Translations under genes and position numbers: made by a program
Assembly: GCA_014380985.1 (NCBI GenBank)
Contig: JACMIU010000214.1
Location: forward strand, 1-6,960
Length of the DNA: 6,960 nucleotides
Direction of reading: 5' to 3'
Source: Armatimonadota bacterium
Lineage (GTDB): Bacteria; Armatimonadota; Armatimonadia; Armatimonadales; Armatimonadaceae
The notes under the pieces: model-generated
Database searches by the model: none
Seen by the model: the letters and a program-made list of their open reading frames with translations, nothing else
Told to the model about the DNA's origin: nothing
Shown here: positions 1-5,447 of the stretch, piece after piece
How the letters are laid out: the number at the start of each line of letters is the position of its first letter
Position numbering within the stretch: the stretch's first letter is position 1

Positions 1-40
1 AAACGAGTTTTCATTTTTGTATACCTTCGTGAGTCGTGAT

Positions 41-72
41 TTGTACACTGGGTTTCAGCGTCACTTTATTAT
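41..72 (+). promoter_or_regulatory. Weak candidate promoter of the TIGR02587-type gene
   Basis: TATTAT at 67-72 is close to a -10 consensus (5 of 6). TTGTAC at 41-46 could be a -35, but the spacing of 20 is long. Transcription would begin near position 79, either at the TTG candidate start or 18 bases before the ATG at 97. The remaining upstream bases (1-40) show no gene or repeat that I can support. Confidence 0.3.
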
Positions 73-96
73 ACACAATTGGCAACAGAGCGTGGT

Positions 97-1017
97 ATGA
101 CTTTTCTCATACAGTGGCGGCAAAGAAACCTTATCCCGATTTTAAGGCACGCTCAATCCGCCCGTAAACGGGTACAACGGGGCGTGGCACAATCGGAGCA
201 AGCATGGCAAGATGAGGCGCGAGACATTATGCGCGGCATCGGGGGCGCGGCAATAATCGGTGTACCGCTTGTTTATACCCGTGAAGTGTGGGAAATCGCT
301 ACCACGTTCGGGCGTCAGGAGATTTTTCTGCTGGTATTTTGGGGCAGTCTCGTGTGCTTCGGCTTTAGTCTGTTTAGCGGGTTTCGCAAAGATTCGGGAG
401 TCGCGGCGGCGGCGAAAGATGCAGTTGAGTCAATCGCCATTGGCGTTCTCCTTGCTATCGCTTTACTGTTCCTGCTCGGCGTCGTAGATATGCAAACGTC
501 GCTGGTGGAAGCCGTATCGCGTGTCGCGGTCGAGACCGTGCCGCTTGCGATGGGCGCGAGCGTGGCGAACACGCAGTTCGGCAGCGACGACAACAGCGAG
601 GACGATAGCGGCGAAAGCAACGATTCGGCACTGCGCGAAGCGGGTTTCGCGGCGGCGGGGGCGTTAATCTTTGCCGCGAGTATCGCCCCGACCGAAGAGG
701 TCGCCCTGATAGCCGAGCGGTTAAACCCGCTCGGAATCGCGGGTATCGCCCTGTTTTCGCTCCTATTAACTTGTGGAATGATTTTTGTCGCCGATTTTAC
801 GGGGGGCGACAAGCGGCGCGGGGCGAAAGGCGTTTTGCAATCGCCGCTCGGCGAAACGGTGCTGGCGTATGCGATTGCGCTGATCGTTGCTTTCGTTTGC
901 GTAGCGTACTTTCACGCGCTTTCTCCCTTGCCGAACCCGTATCCGATGATCGCGCTCACGGTAGTGCTGGCACTACCGGCGAGTGTCGGCGGCGCGGTCG
1001 GACGACTGATTGTTTAG
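97..1017 (+). CDS. Multi-pass integral membrane protein, TIGR02587 (DUF2391) type
   Basis: The 306-residue protein has about six to seven hydrophobic segments, near residues 49-66, 77-94, 112-130, 185-203, 214-233, 254-275 and 284-303. The family resemblance rests on the early ARDIMRGIGGAAIIGVPLVY stretch, the following MW/VW-type helix, the APTEE motif at 197-201, and a downstream partner resembling TIGR02588, the usual neighbour of this family. An acidic, Ser/Asp/Glu-rich loop lies at about 163-176. The molecular function of the family is not known to me; it acts in the inner membrane. The start is uncertain. A TTG at 79 is in frame and would add MATERG, and no clear Shine-Dalgarno precedes either codon; I prefer the ATG at 97. 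An in-frame TGA at 37-39 bounds the reading frame upstream. The stop codon shares two bases with the ribosome binding site of the next gene, so the pair is probably co-transcribed and translationally coupled. Confidence 0.8.
   Translation: MTFLIQWRQRNLIPILRHAQSARKRVQRGVAQSEQAWQDEARDIMRGIGGAAIIGVPLVYTREVWEIATTFGRQEIFLLVFWGSLVCFGFSLFSGFRKDSGVAAAAKDAVESIAIGVLLAIALLFLLGVVDMQTSLVEAVSRVAVETVPLAMGASVANTQFGSDDNSEDDSGESNDSALREAGFAAAGALIFAASIAPTEEVALIAERLNPLGIAGIALFSLLLTCGMIFVADFTGGDKRRGAKGVLQSPLGETVLAYAIALIVAFVCVAYFHALSPLPNPYPMIALTVVLALPASVGGAVGRLIV
959..978. repeat. Perfect short inverted repeat inside the 3' end of the TIGR02587-type gene
   Basis: CGGTAGTGC at 959-967 is the exact reverse complement of GCACTACCG at 970-978. 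RNA could form an 8 bp stem with a CTGG tetraloop. It lies in coding sequence (around residues 288-294), about 48 bases before the next start codon. No T-run follows, so it is not a normal intrinsic terminator. It may simply be chance within Leu/Val/Ala codons. Confidence 0.4.
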
Positions 1018-1020
1018 GAG
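1016..1020 (+). promoter_or_regulatory. Ribosome binding site of the TIGR02588-type gene
   Basis: AGGAG lies five bases before the ATG at 1026 and overlaps the TAG stop of the preceding gene. It fixes the start at 1026 rather than at an earlier ATG at 771, which lies deep inside the upstream gene. Confidence 0.75.
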
Positions 1021-1025
1021 ACCTT

Positions 1026-1520
1026 ATGCCAGAAGAAAAAGAAAACAAAGAAAAAAGTGAAGAGAACAAAGAATTGTCTTCCGAAGAAGGGGAGAGCGGC
1101 GAAAAAAACGATTCCCTGCCGGAGAAGGTGACGTTCTGGACATCGCTTCTGCTCGTAGTATCCTTGTTCGGATTCCTCGGCTACGCCTACATCGCCGAAC
1201 TGCGCTCCGGCGCGGCAGGAAAAGCCCCGGAAGCCACGGCGACGGTCGCTCTTCAGGACGCGAAACGAATGGACGATTCGCACTGGACGACGCCGGTCTC
1301 GATTCGCAATACGGGGCGCGTTCCGCTCGAAGAGGTGCAGATAGAAATAACGTACAAGTCGGCAAGCGGGGCGAAAAAAAGCAAAGAAGTCGCCTTCGCG
1401 TACCTTGCCGCCGGGTCAGCGCAAAGCGTGTATATCGTCACTGATTTACCGCCGGACAGGGCGAATCTTTCGGCGACCGTGACGTATCTGAAAACTCAAC
1501 AAAAAGCACGGGGCTACTAA
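1026..1520 (+). CDS. Single-pass membrane protein, TIGR02588 type
   Basis: The protein has 164 residues. The first 35 are very rich in Glu, Lys and Ser and should be cytoplasmic. One membrane helix follows at about 36-57, then a C-terminal domain that looks beta-rich (about 70-160), with VSIRNTGRVPLEEVQIEITY and an ending in GY, resembling TIGR02588 proteins as I remember them. The extracytoplasmic domain looks like an immunoglobulin-like beta sandwich; that is inference only. The role is unknown. The gene starts eight bases after the stop of the TIGR02587-type gene with a good AGGAG, so the two are very likely one operon and may form a complex. The A-rich 5' end (1026-1110) reflects the Lys/Glu codons. 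The gene converges on jag with only nine bases between the stops, and I see no terminator there. Confidence 0.75.
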   Translation: MPEEKENKEKSEENKELSSEEGESGEKNDSLPEKVTFWTSLLLVVSLFGFLGYAYIAELRSGAAGKAPEATATVALQDAKRMDDSHWTTPVSIRNTGRVPLEEVQIEITYKSASGAKKSKEVAFAYLAAGSAQSVYIVTDLPPDRANLSATVTYLKTQQKARGY

Positions 1521-1529
1521 GATCCTGAT

Positions 1530-2021
1530 TTACGCGGGCGAAATAATGATGTAGCGGTCGGGTTCCATGCCTTCGCTGTATGTTTGCAGTCCGGGCATTT
1601 CGGCGATGATGTTGTGAATGATACGCCGCTCCATCGGGGAAAGCGGGTCTAAAACCGCTTCCTGCCCGGTGGCAAGCACCTGCTCACCGAGTTCGGTAGC
1701 GAGTTTGGTCAGCGTCTCTTCGCGCTTTTGCCGGTAGTTGTCGGCGTCGAACAGAATGCGAAGGCGGGCGTTACCGCGCCGGTTGATAATCTGTCCGGCG
1801 ATAAAGCCGATAGCGTCCAATATTTGCCCGTTGCGCCCGACCATGTAAGGAGCATCCGCGCCCTCGAACGCGATAGTGATTCCTTCTGGCTCTTCCACCG
1901 TCATCCGTGCCGACAAATCGAGATCGGGTGCGGCGGACGCGGCGAGATCTTCCGCGAACTGCCGCGTTTTTTCCTTGACCGCTTCTATGTCGTTGTTTGT
2001 GTTAACCATGCTACCGTTCAT
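1530..2021 (-). CDS. jag: KH and R3H domain RNA-binding protein, Jag/SpoIIIJ-associated family
   Basis: The 163-residue protein has a KH-like domain at about 45-92, with the GxxG loop as VGRNGQ at 61-66, and a C-terminal R3H domain at about 100-163 in which R132 and H136 form the R-x3-H signature. It binds single-stranded RNA; family members (Jag, KhpB, EloR) link RNA binding to cell elongation and division in Gram-positive bacteria. There is no room for the N-terminal Jag_N domain found in the roughly 208-residue B. subtilis protein, so this is the short form. It is the last gene of the rpmH-rnpA-yidD-yidC-jag cluster, 38 bases after yidC. The start could be M1 (2019-2021) or M5 (2007-2009); neither has a strong Shine-Dalgarno, though GGTAG lies just before M5. 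Confidence 0.92.
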   Translation of the reverse strand: MNGSMVNTNNDIEAVKEKTRQFAEDLAASAAPDLDLSARMTVEEPEGITIAFEGADAPYMVGRNGQILDAIGFIAGQIINRRGNARLRILFDADNYRQKREETLTKLATELGEQVLATGQEAVLDPLSPMERRIIHNIIAEMPGLQTYSEGMEPDRYIIISPA

Positions 2022-2059
2022 TATGCGGGCAAACCGTTGTTTTCGCCAAACAATTCGCG

Positions 2060-3355
2060 TTACTTTTTTCGATTTTTCGGCGAAATCAGGCGCGGGTTTG
2101 GCGTCAGCGGTGTATTCACCGGTTTCGGCGCGTTCTCCGCACCGACCACGTTGCCTTTTTCATCCAAGATAAGCGGCTTCACTTCGGGCAGTTGTCGGTA
2201 GATAATCCATTGCTGGGCAAGGGTAAGCACGTTCGACATCAACCAGTACAGAATAAACGCCGATGCCCATTGTCCCTGCCACATAAAGAAGAACAGCATA
2301 AGCGGCGAGAAAATCGCCATCTGCTTTGCCTGTTCGATTTGCGCCGGGTCTGCCGACATTTGCGGGCTAAAGCGCGTTTGGAAATACATCGAAACGGCGT
2401 AGGCGACCATCAAAGCCAAGTCGGCTTCGGCGAGATTCGGAGCAATCGCGCCCTTGAACGGAAACGCCCAGTCCTGCGATGCCGCACCGTTCGCGGGGTT
2501 AATCCACAGAAAAAAGTGCTTCGTGAAGTGAAACTGGTAGTGCGCTATCACCTGATACATCAGAATCGTGATCGGCCACTGCGCAAGAAGCGGGAGACAA
2601 CCGGCGAACTGATTGACGCCATGCTTTTTGTTGAACTCCTGCATCTTCTCATGCGCGAGCATCGGTTCGTCTTTGTACTTGTCCTGAATCTTTTTCATTT
2701 CCGGCTGATACCGCTTCATCTCGTTCGCGTGAACAAGGGCGGCTTTTCGCAGGGGCCACGTCGCCAGCGTCACGGCAAGCGCGATGGCGAACAAGCACAG
2801 CACGGCGTTGTTATTCGCCAGTTTCATCAGGGCGTCCATCACCGCGTACCACGTGGTTTTGGCGTTTTGCGCGTCTAAATCGTAGACTACACGGTCGTAC
2901 AGAGCCGTCGCGGTTTGCGGCAGTTCAGACGATTTTCCCAAACTGCCCACCGGATATTCTTTCACCGTTTTTTTGAGCAGTTGATACGCTTGTTGCTTCT
3001 GGTCGAGTTCGTCCGCCGTGATTCGCGCCGCTTCAATACTCGCTTCAAGCCCGGTGGCGGTTTCCTTGTACCGACTCGCCGCGACCGTGTAATAGGTGGC
3101 AGTTTCGGTGAACAGTTTCGTGGCTTCGGTCTTGCTTCCGTCCGCTTTGGCTTTTAGGGCGGCGGTTTCCTTCGCCTTGCCGTCGGCAAGCGCGGTTTGC
3201 GGGTTTTCGCTCACCGGCACTTGCGGACCAAGTGGCGTCCCCGGAGCGCATCCCGCGCCGAAAAAGGCGAACAGTAGCACCGCGCAGAGTGCGGCAAGGG
3301 TCGCCGCGTAGGAGCGCGAACGTGTCGGCGATGGGGTTAAACGGTTCAAAGGCAT
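2060..3355 (-). CDS. yidC: Membrane protein insertase YidC/Oxa1 family, with a helical outer domain
   Basis: The 431-residue protein inserts and folds membrane proteins, alone or with SecYEG. It has an N-terminal signal segment (about 16-34) ending in GAGC with C36, a relaxed lipobox that suggests a lipoprotein. An Ala/Thr/Glu-rich, apparently helical extracytoplasmic region follows (about 50-170). The Oxa1 core begins at about 184, with TWPLRK at 199-204, the cytoplasmic hairpin loop (about 205-248), NQFAGCLPLLAQWPI at 248-262, and further helices at about 312-325 and 344-385. The tail is basic and Pro-rich, ending in KNRKK. The large beta-sandwich P1 domain of Gram-negative YidC is absent. 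The groove Arg, normally five residues before the Pro of the first core helix, appears to be T196 here. The gene starts three bases after the yidD stop, so translation is probably coupled. Confidence 0.93.
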   Translation of the reverse strand: MPLNRLTPSPTRSRSYAATLAALCAVLLFAFFGAGCAPGTPLGPQVPVSENPQTALADGKAKETAALKAKADGSKTEATKLFTETATYYTVAASRYKETATGLEASIEAARITADELDQKQQAYQLLKKTVKEYPVGSLGKSSELPQTATALYDRVVYDLDAQNAKTTWYAVMDALMKLANNNAVLCLFAIALAVTLATWPLRKAALVHANEMKRYQPEMKKIQDKYKDEPMLAHEKMQEFNKKHGVNQFAGCLPLLAQWPITILMYQVIAHYQFHFTKHFFLWINPANGAASQDWAFPFKGAIAPNLAEADLALMVAYAVSMYFQTRFSPQMSADPAQIEQAKQMAIFSPLMLFFFMWQGQWASAFILYWLMSNVLTLAQQWIIYRQLPEVKPLILDEKGNVVGAENAPKPVNTPLTPNPRLISPKNRKK

Positions 3356-3358
3356 CGG

Positions 3359-3670
3359 TTAAAACAAAACTTTCTGTTCAGCGCGATTCGCGCTCGCATC
3401 GGTCGGTACGGAAACCGCTTCGGGAACCGGATCGTGCCCGCCGGGACAAAACGGATGGCATCGCCCGATACGGCAAACACCGAACCACAGCCCGCGCCAA
3501 ACCCCGTGTGCGATAATCGCTTGCACGGCGTACTCGGAGCAGGTCGGCGTAAAGCGGCAAACGGCAGGGCGATACGGCGCGGTTTTCTGGTAGGCGCGAA
3601 TACACCATACCATAGCCGCCGCGAACGGACTGCCGATATTTTTCCTACTGTCGGTGGTTTGCGCTTGCAT
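3359..3670 (-). CDS. yidD: Membrane protein insertion efficiency factor YidD
   Basis: This small protein of 103 residues carries the complete family signature: a helix with IRAYQKT at about 24-30, CRFTPTCSEYA at 38-48, HGVWRG at 55-60, RCHPF at 70-74 and GGHDPVP at 77-83. YidD is a membrane-associated factor that assists YidC-dependent insertion; its exact mechanism is unsettled. The N-terminal amphipathic region (about 13-30) fits peripheral membrane binding. The ATG overlaps the rnpA stop as TGATG, sharing one base, and yidC follows after three bases. This arrangement is typical of the cluster and points to coupled translation. The C-terminal 20 residues after DPVP are a low-conservation tail. 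Confidence 0.94.
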   Translation of the reverse strand: MQAQTTDSRKNIGSPFAAAMVWCIRAYQKTAPYRPAVCRFTPTCSEYAVQAIIAHGVWRGLWFGVCRIGRCHPFCPGGHDPVPEAVSVPTDASANRAEQKVLF

Positions 3671-4074
3671 CAGGTATTGGACACGGAAGGCGCGGCATCG
3701 GTTGCACTGTGAATCAGTCCCGCCCGGCGCGACAGGTCGCGCACCGCGCTTTCCAGTTCTCTATACGCAACTTCGGCGGTCGGCGTTCGCGCTACGAAAA
3801 CGGCATCGAACCCGATTTTCCAGCTTTCGCTATCGGTTCCGCTTCCGAGCAGTCGGCATACGTCACGCAGTCGTCGTTTGACGCGGTTGCGGTCGTGCGC
3901 CTTGCCGACCTTCTTCGACACGGAAAAGCCCCATCGCCGCGTAGAAGCGTCCGCGCTTTCCCTGCCGTACCAGCGTACATGAAGCACAAGGAGCGCGTTC
4001 GCCCACGATTTTTTCCGCGCATACACCGCGTTAAAATCACGGCGACGGGCGAGGCGATGGGGCTTGGGTAGCAT
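3670..4074 (-). CDS. rnpA: Ribonuclease P protein component
   Basis: The 134-residue protein is the small basic subunit that helps the RNase P RNA process the 5' ends of precursor tRNAs. It begins LPKPHRLARRRDFNAVY, the usual N-terminus (R-L-x-R-x-x-D-F). The central signature lies at about 49-71 (GFSVSKKVGKAHDRNRVKRR), with the RNR motif at 62-64. The C-terminal tail after about residue 115 is not conserved. No Shine-Dalgarno is visible before the ATG, and a 10 bp hairpin sits 15 bases upstream, so initiation may depend on RNA structure or on read-through from rpmH. The stop overlaps the yidD start by one base. Confidence 0.94.
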   Translation of the reverse strand: MLPKPHRLARRRDFNAVYARKKSWANALLVLHVRWYGRESADASTRRWGFSVSKKVGKAHDRNRVKRRLRDVCRLLGSGTDSESWKIGFDAVFVARTPTAEVAYRELESAVRDLSRRAGLIHSATDAAPSVSNT

Positions 4075-4089
4075 AAGGAAACGCTAACA

Positions 4090-4115
4090 CAGTCGGCGGA
4101 TTTACCCGCCGACTG
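4090..4115 (-). promoter_or_regulatory. Strong hairpin between rpmH and rnpA
   Basis: CAGTCGGCGG and CCGCCGACTG form a perfect 10 bp stem (4090-4099 with 4106-4115) around a six-base loop. In the transcript it lies 19 bases after the rpmH stop and 15 bases before the rnpA ATG. No T-run follows on the minus strand, so it is not a full intrinsic terminator. A plausible role is RNA processing or partial attenuation that gives more L34 than RNase P protein, or protection of the rpmH message 3' end; this is inference. Confidence 0.7.
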
Positions 4116-4134
4116 AAAGAGGGAACGTTACGAT

Positions 4135-4284
4135 TTAGTGCTTGTAGGCGAAAACGGTCAGACGGTGACGACCGCGTGCGCGGCGGCGGCGAAGCACGTT
4201 CTGTCCGTCAAGGGTTTGCATCCGTTTGCGGAAGCCATGCACGCGCAGTCGGCGGCGGTTTTTCGGTTGCCAAGTTCGTTTCAT
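4135..4284 (-). CDS. rpmH: 50S ribosomal protein L34
   Basis: Translating the minus strand from the ATG at 4284 gives 49 residues: it starts MKRTWQPKNRRR, continues with HGFRKRMQT at 16-24 and NVLRRRRARGRHRLTV at 29-44, and ends FAYKH. This is the L34 pattern: MKRT[YW]QP, an HGFRxRM motif and a RRxxGRxRL tail. L34 is a small, very basic protein of the large ribosomal subunit. The length is slightly above the usual 44-46 because of the FAYKH tail. A strong AGGAG stands nine bases before the start and a recognisable promoter precedes it. It heads the rpmH-rnpA-yidD-yidC-jag cluster. In many bacteria rpmH lies beside dnaA and the replication origin; here the divergent neighbour is a ferredoxin gene instead. 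Confidence 0.95.
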   Translation of the reverse strand: MKRTWQPKNRRRLRVHGFRKRMQTLDGQNVLRRRRARGRHRLTVFAYKH

Positions 4285-4290
4285 AAAATC

Positions 4291-4298
4291 ACTCTCCT
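4291..4298 (-). promoter_or_regulatory. Ribosome binding site of rpmH
   Basis: AGGAGAGT on the minus strand, with the AGGAG core nine bases before the ATG. It is the best Shine-Dalgarno in the minus-strand cluster, matching the high demand for a ribosomal protein. Confidence 0.85.
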
Positions 4299-4315
4299 AT
4301 CAAAATATCCCGCAC

Positions 4316-4344
4316 AGTGTATCGCGCCCTGACGCGCCGTGCAA
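4316..4344 (-). promoter_or_regulatory. Promoter of rpmH and the downstream cluster
   Basis: On the minus strand, TTGCAC (4344-4339) and TACACT (4321-4316) are separated by exactly 17 bases. Transcription would start near 4309, giving a leader of about 25 bases that contains the ribosome binding site. The hexamers match 3 of 6 and 4 of 6 consensus positions, but spacing and placement are right. The -35 falls in the palindrome at 4340-4352. Confidence 0.6.
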
Positions 4345-4352
4345 CCGTTGCA
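4340..4352. promoter_or_regulatory. Palindrome between the divergent rpmH and ferredoxin promoters
   Basis: TGCAACCGTTGCA is a perfect palindrome with 6-base arms around a central C. It overlaps the -35-like hexamers facing both ways (TTGCAC on minus, TTGCAT on plus). It could be an operator for a dimeric regulator, or only the result of two similar back-to-back -35 elements. Confidence 0.4.
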
Positions 4353-4377
4353 TAAAGGGCGGTTTCGGGGGTACAGT
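4348..4377 (+). promoter_or_regulatory. Candidate promoter of the ferredoxin gene
   Basis: TTGCAT (4348-4353) and TACAGT (4372-4377) are 18 bases apart. The -10 ends only nine bases before the ATG at 4387, so the message would be leaderless or nearly so, which agrees with the lack of a Shine-Dalgarno. Confidence 0.45.
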
Positions 4378-4386
4378 ACGAGTATT

Positions 4387-4803
4387 ATGGCAGGCGTAAA
4401 CCCTTATATCACAGAACGAGTGTACGAGAAACCCAAACAACCGTACCAGATCACTATTTTGCACGACAATGACCCGCACGTCATCACCGTGAATCCCAAA
4501 GACCTGCCGTATGAGCGGTCGGGGCTAATCGGTTCGATTTTAGATATTTGCGAGGGACACGACATTCCGCTGGAGCATACCTGCGGCGGCGTGGTCGCCT
4601 GCTCGACGTGCCATATTATTGTGCGCGAAGGGATGGACACGTGCAACGAAGCCTCGGACGAAGAGTTAGACCAATTGGAGAACGCGCCCGGTCAAACGCG
4701 GTTATCGCGCCTCGGTTGCCAGTGCGTCCCGAACGGCACGAAACCGGTGGTGATCGAGATTCCCGGTTGGAACCGCAACGCCGTGAAGGAAACGCCGCAC
4801 TAA
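4387..4803 (+). CDS. fdx: [2Fe-2S] ferredoxin, ISC/adrenodoxin type
   Basis: The 138-residue protein carries electrons through a [2Fe-2S] cluster. The ligands are C66, C72 and C75 (CGGVVACSTC) and C111 (RLGCQ). Flanking features match ISC ferredoxins: ILDICEGHDIPLEHTCGG before the cluster, CHIIVREGMDTCNEASDEELDQL after it, and VVIEIP near the end. In bacteria with the ISC system such ferredoxins supply electrons for Fe-S assembly; no other isc gene is in this window, so the partner is unknown. About 20 residues at the N-terminus and 12 at the C-terminus extend beyond the usual domain. C55, C86 and C113 are additional cysteines, with C113 two residues from ligand C111. I chose ATG 4387; an in-frame GTG at 4339 would add 16 residues, but they run through the promoter region and do not resemble the family. 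Confidence 0.9.
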   Translation: MAGVNPYITERVYEKPKQPYQITILHDNDPHVITVNPKDLPYERSGLIGSILDICEGHDIPLEHTCGGVVACSTCHIIVREGMDTCNEASDEELDQLENAPGQTRLSRLGCQCVPNGTKPVVIEIPGWNRNAVKETPH

Positions 4804-4809
4804 GCCGCC

Positions 4810-5412
4810 TCACCGGTTGGCGGGGCGGAACTTGCGGGCGACAATCTGCGCGATAATTATTTCCGATATAATTATCGTCGCCAGCCCGACCAATCCCTGC
4901 ACCAGCAGAGTGAGAGTGAACTGCCAACCGGCTTGGTAAAAATGCGGCATCGTGAAATACTGCACGATGCGCCAGATGAGCGCGTTTATCACGTTCGCGG
5001 CAATCAGACTACCAACCATGGAGGGGCGTTTCGCCAACAAACCGACCCCGCTTCCGACAACTATCACCACCGCCGCCGACCAGACGAACGAGACCAGACC
5101 GAACCAGAAAGTCATTCCGTTTCCGGTCGAGAACCCTGACCGAAAAAGCACGTTCGATGCCAACATCCAAAGAAACTGCATCGCCAAACTCAATGCACCC
5201 ACCGCGACGGTTAGCAATGCCGCTTCGCCAACGCGGTACGCGGTGGAAACCGTGTGTTGTTTCTCCTGTGCCGCGTAGAACGCGGTCACGGCGGGCGCGT
5301 GCGTTAGTTCCGGTAGGGGAGCGGTCTGCGTTTCCGTCGTGTCGGTTTCGCGTCCGGTCGGTTGCCGGTACTGTTGCTCGCTCTCGGTTTCCTCGTTTTG
5401 TTGTAGCATCAT
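4810..5412 (-). CDS. Four-helix membrane protein of unknown function
   Basis: I do not recognise this 200-residue protein. The first 55 residues are hydrophilic, rich in Gln, Glu and Thr and likely disordered. Four hydrophobic segments follow at about 61-86, 101-127, 131-152 and 165-192, ending in a short basic tail (RKFRPANR). An even number of helices with a basic C-terminus suggests both ends are cytoplasmic. The last helix is unusually rich in Ile (IIISEIIIAQI). No catalytic motif is visible. The gene converges on the ferredoxin gene with six bases between the stops and diverges from the glycosyl hydrolase gene. The start may be either of two adjacent ATGs; no Shine-Dalgarno is present, but TACGAT on the minus strand ends six bases before the ATG, as expected for a leaderless message. 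Reading-frame integrity and codon use support a real gene. Confidence 0.75.
   Translation of the reverse strand: MMLQQNEETESEQQYRQPTGRETDTTETQTAPLPELTHAPAVTAFYAAQEKQHTVSTAYRVGEAALLTVAVGALSLAMQFLWMLASNVLFRSGFSTGNGMTFWFGLVSFVWSAAVVIVVGSGVGLLAKRPSMVGSLIAANVINALIWRIVQYFTMPHFYQAGWQFTLTLLVQGLVGLATIIISEIIIAQIVARKFRPANR
4851..4877. repeat. AT-rich perfect inverted repeat near the end of the four-helix membrane protein gene
   Basis: CGATAATTAT (4851-4860) and ATAATTATCG (4868-4877) are perfect 10-base arms around a 7-base spacer. It lies in the codons of the Ile-rich last helix and 47 bases downstream of the ferredoxin stop. It is notably AT-rich against its surroundings. No T-run follows on either strand, so a terminator role is only a possibility. 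Confidence 0.45.
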
Positions 5413-5447
5413 AACCGTATCGTACCCGTTTCGCGGCGTTTGCCCTC

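Noticed and set aside
315..812. A 165-codon open frame on the minus strand inside the TIGR02587-type gene
   Set aside because: It lies fully antisense to a gene with family motifs. The product is a low-complexity Ser/Ala/Pro-rich string with no motif or ribosome binding site, as expected for a shadow frame in GC-rich DNA.
771..1025. An upstream extension of the TIGR02588-type frame to ATG 771
   Set aside because: It would overlap the preceding membrane protein gene by about 250 bases, and the added residues are an Arg-rich shadow sequence. AGGAG before ATG 1026 settles the start.
2192..2878. A 228-codon plus-strand open frame antisense to yidC
   Set aside because: The product is rich in Arg, His and Leu with no recognisable domain. 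It is a shadow of the well-supported yidC frame.
4138..4332. A 64-codon plus-strand open frame across the rpmH region
   Set aside because: The minus strand here encodes an unmistakable L34 protein with a promoter and ribosome binding site; the plus frame is its shadow.
4804..4828. A short GC stem (CCGCC with GGCGG) at the convergent ends of fdx and the four-helix membrane protein gene, as a terminator
   Set aside because: The stem is only 5 bp with a 9-base loop and no T-run on either strand, so it is too weak to call.
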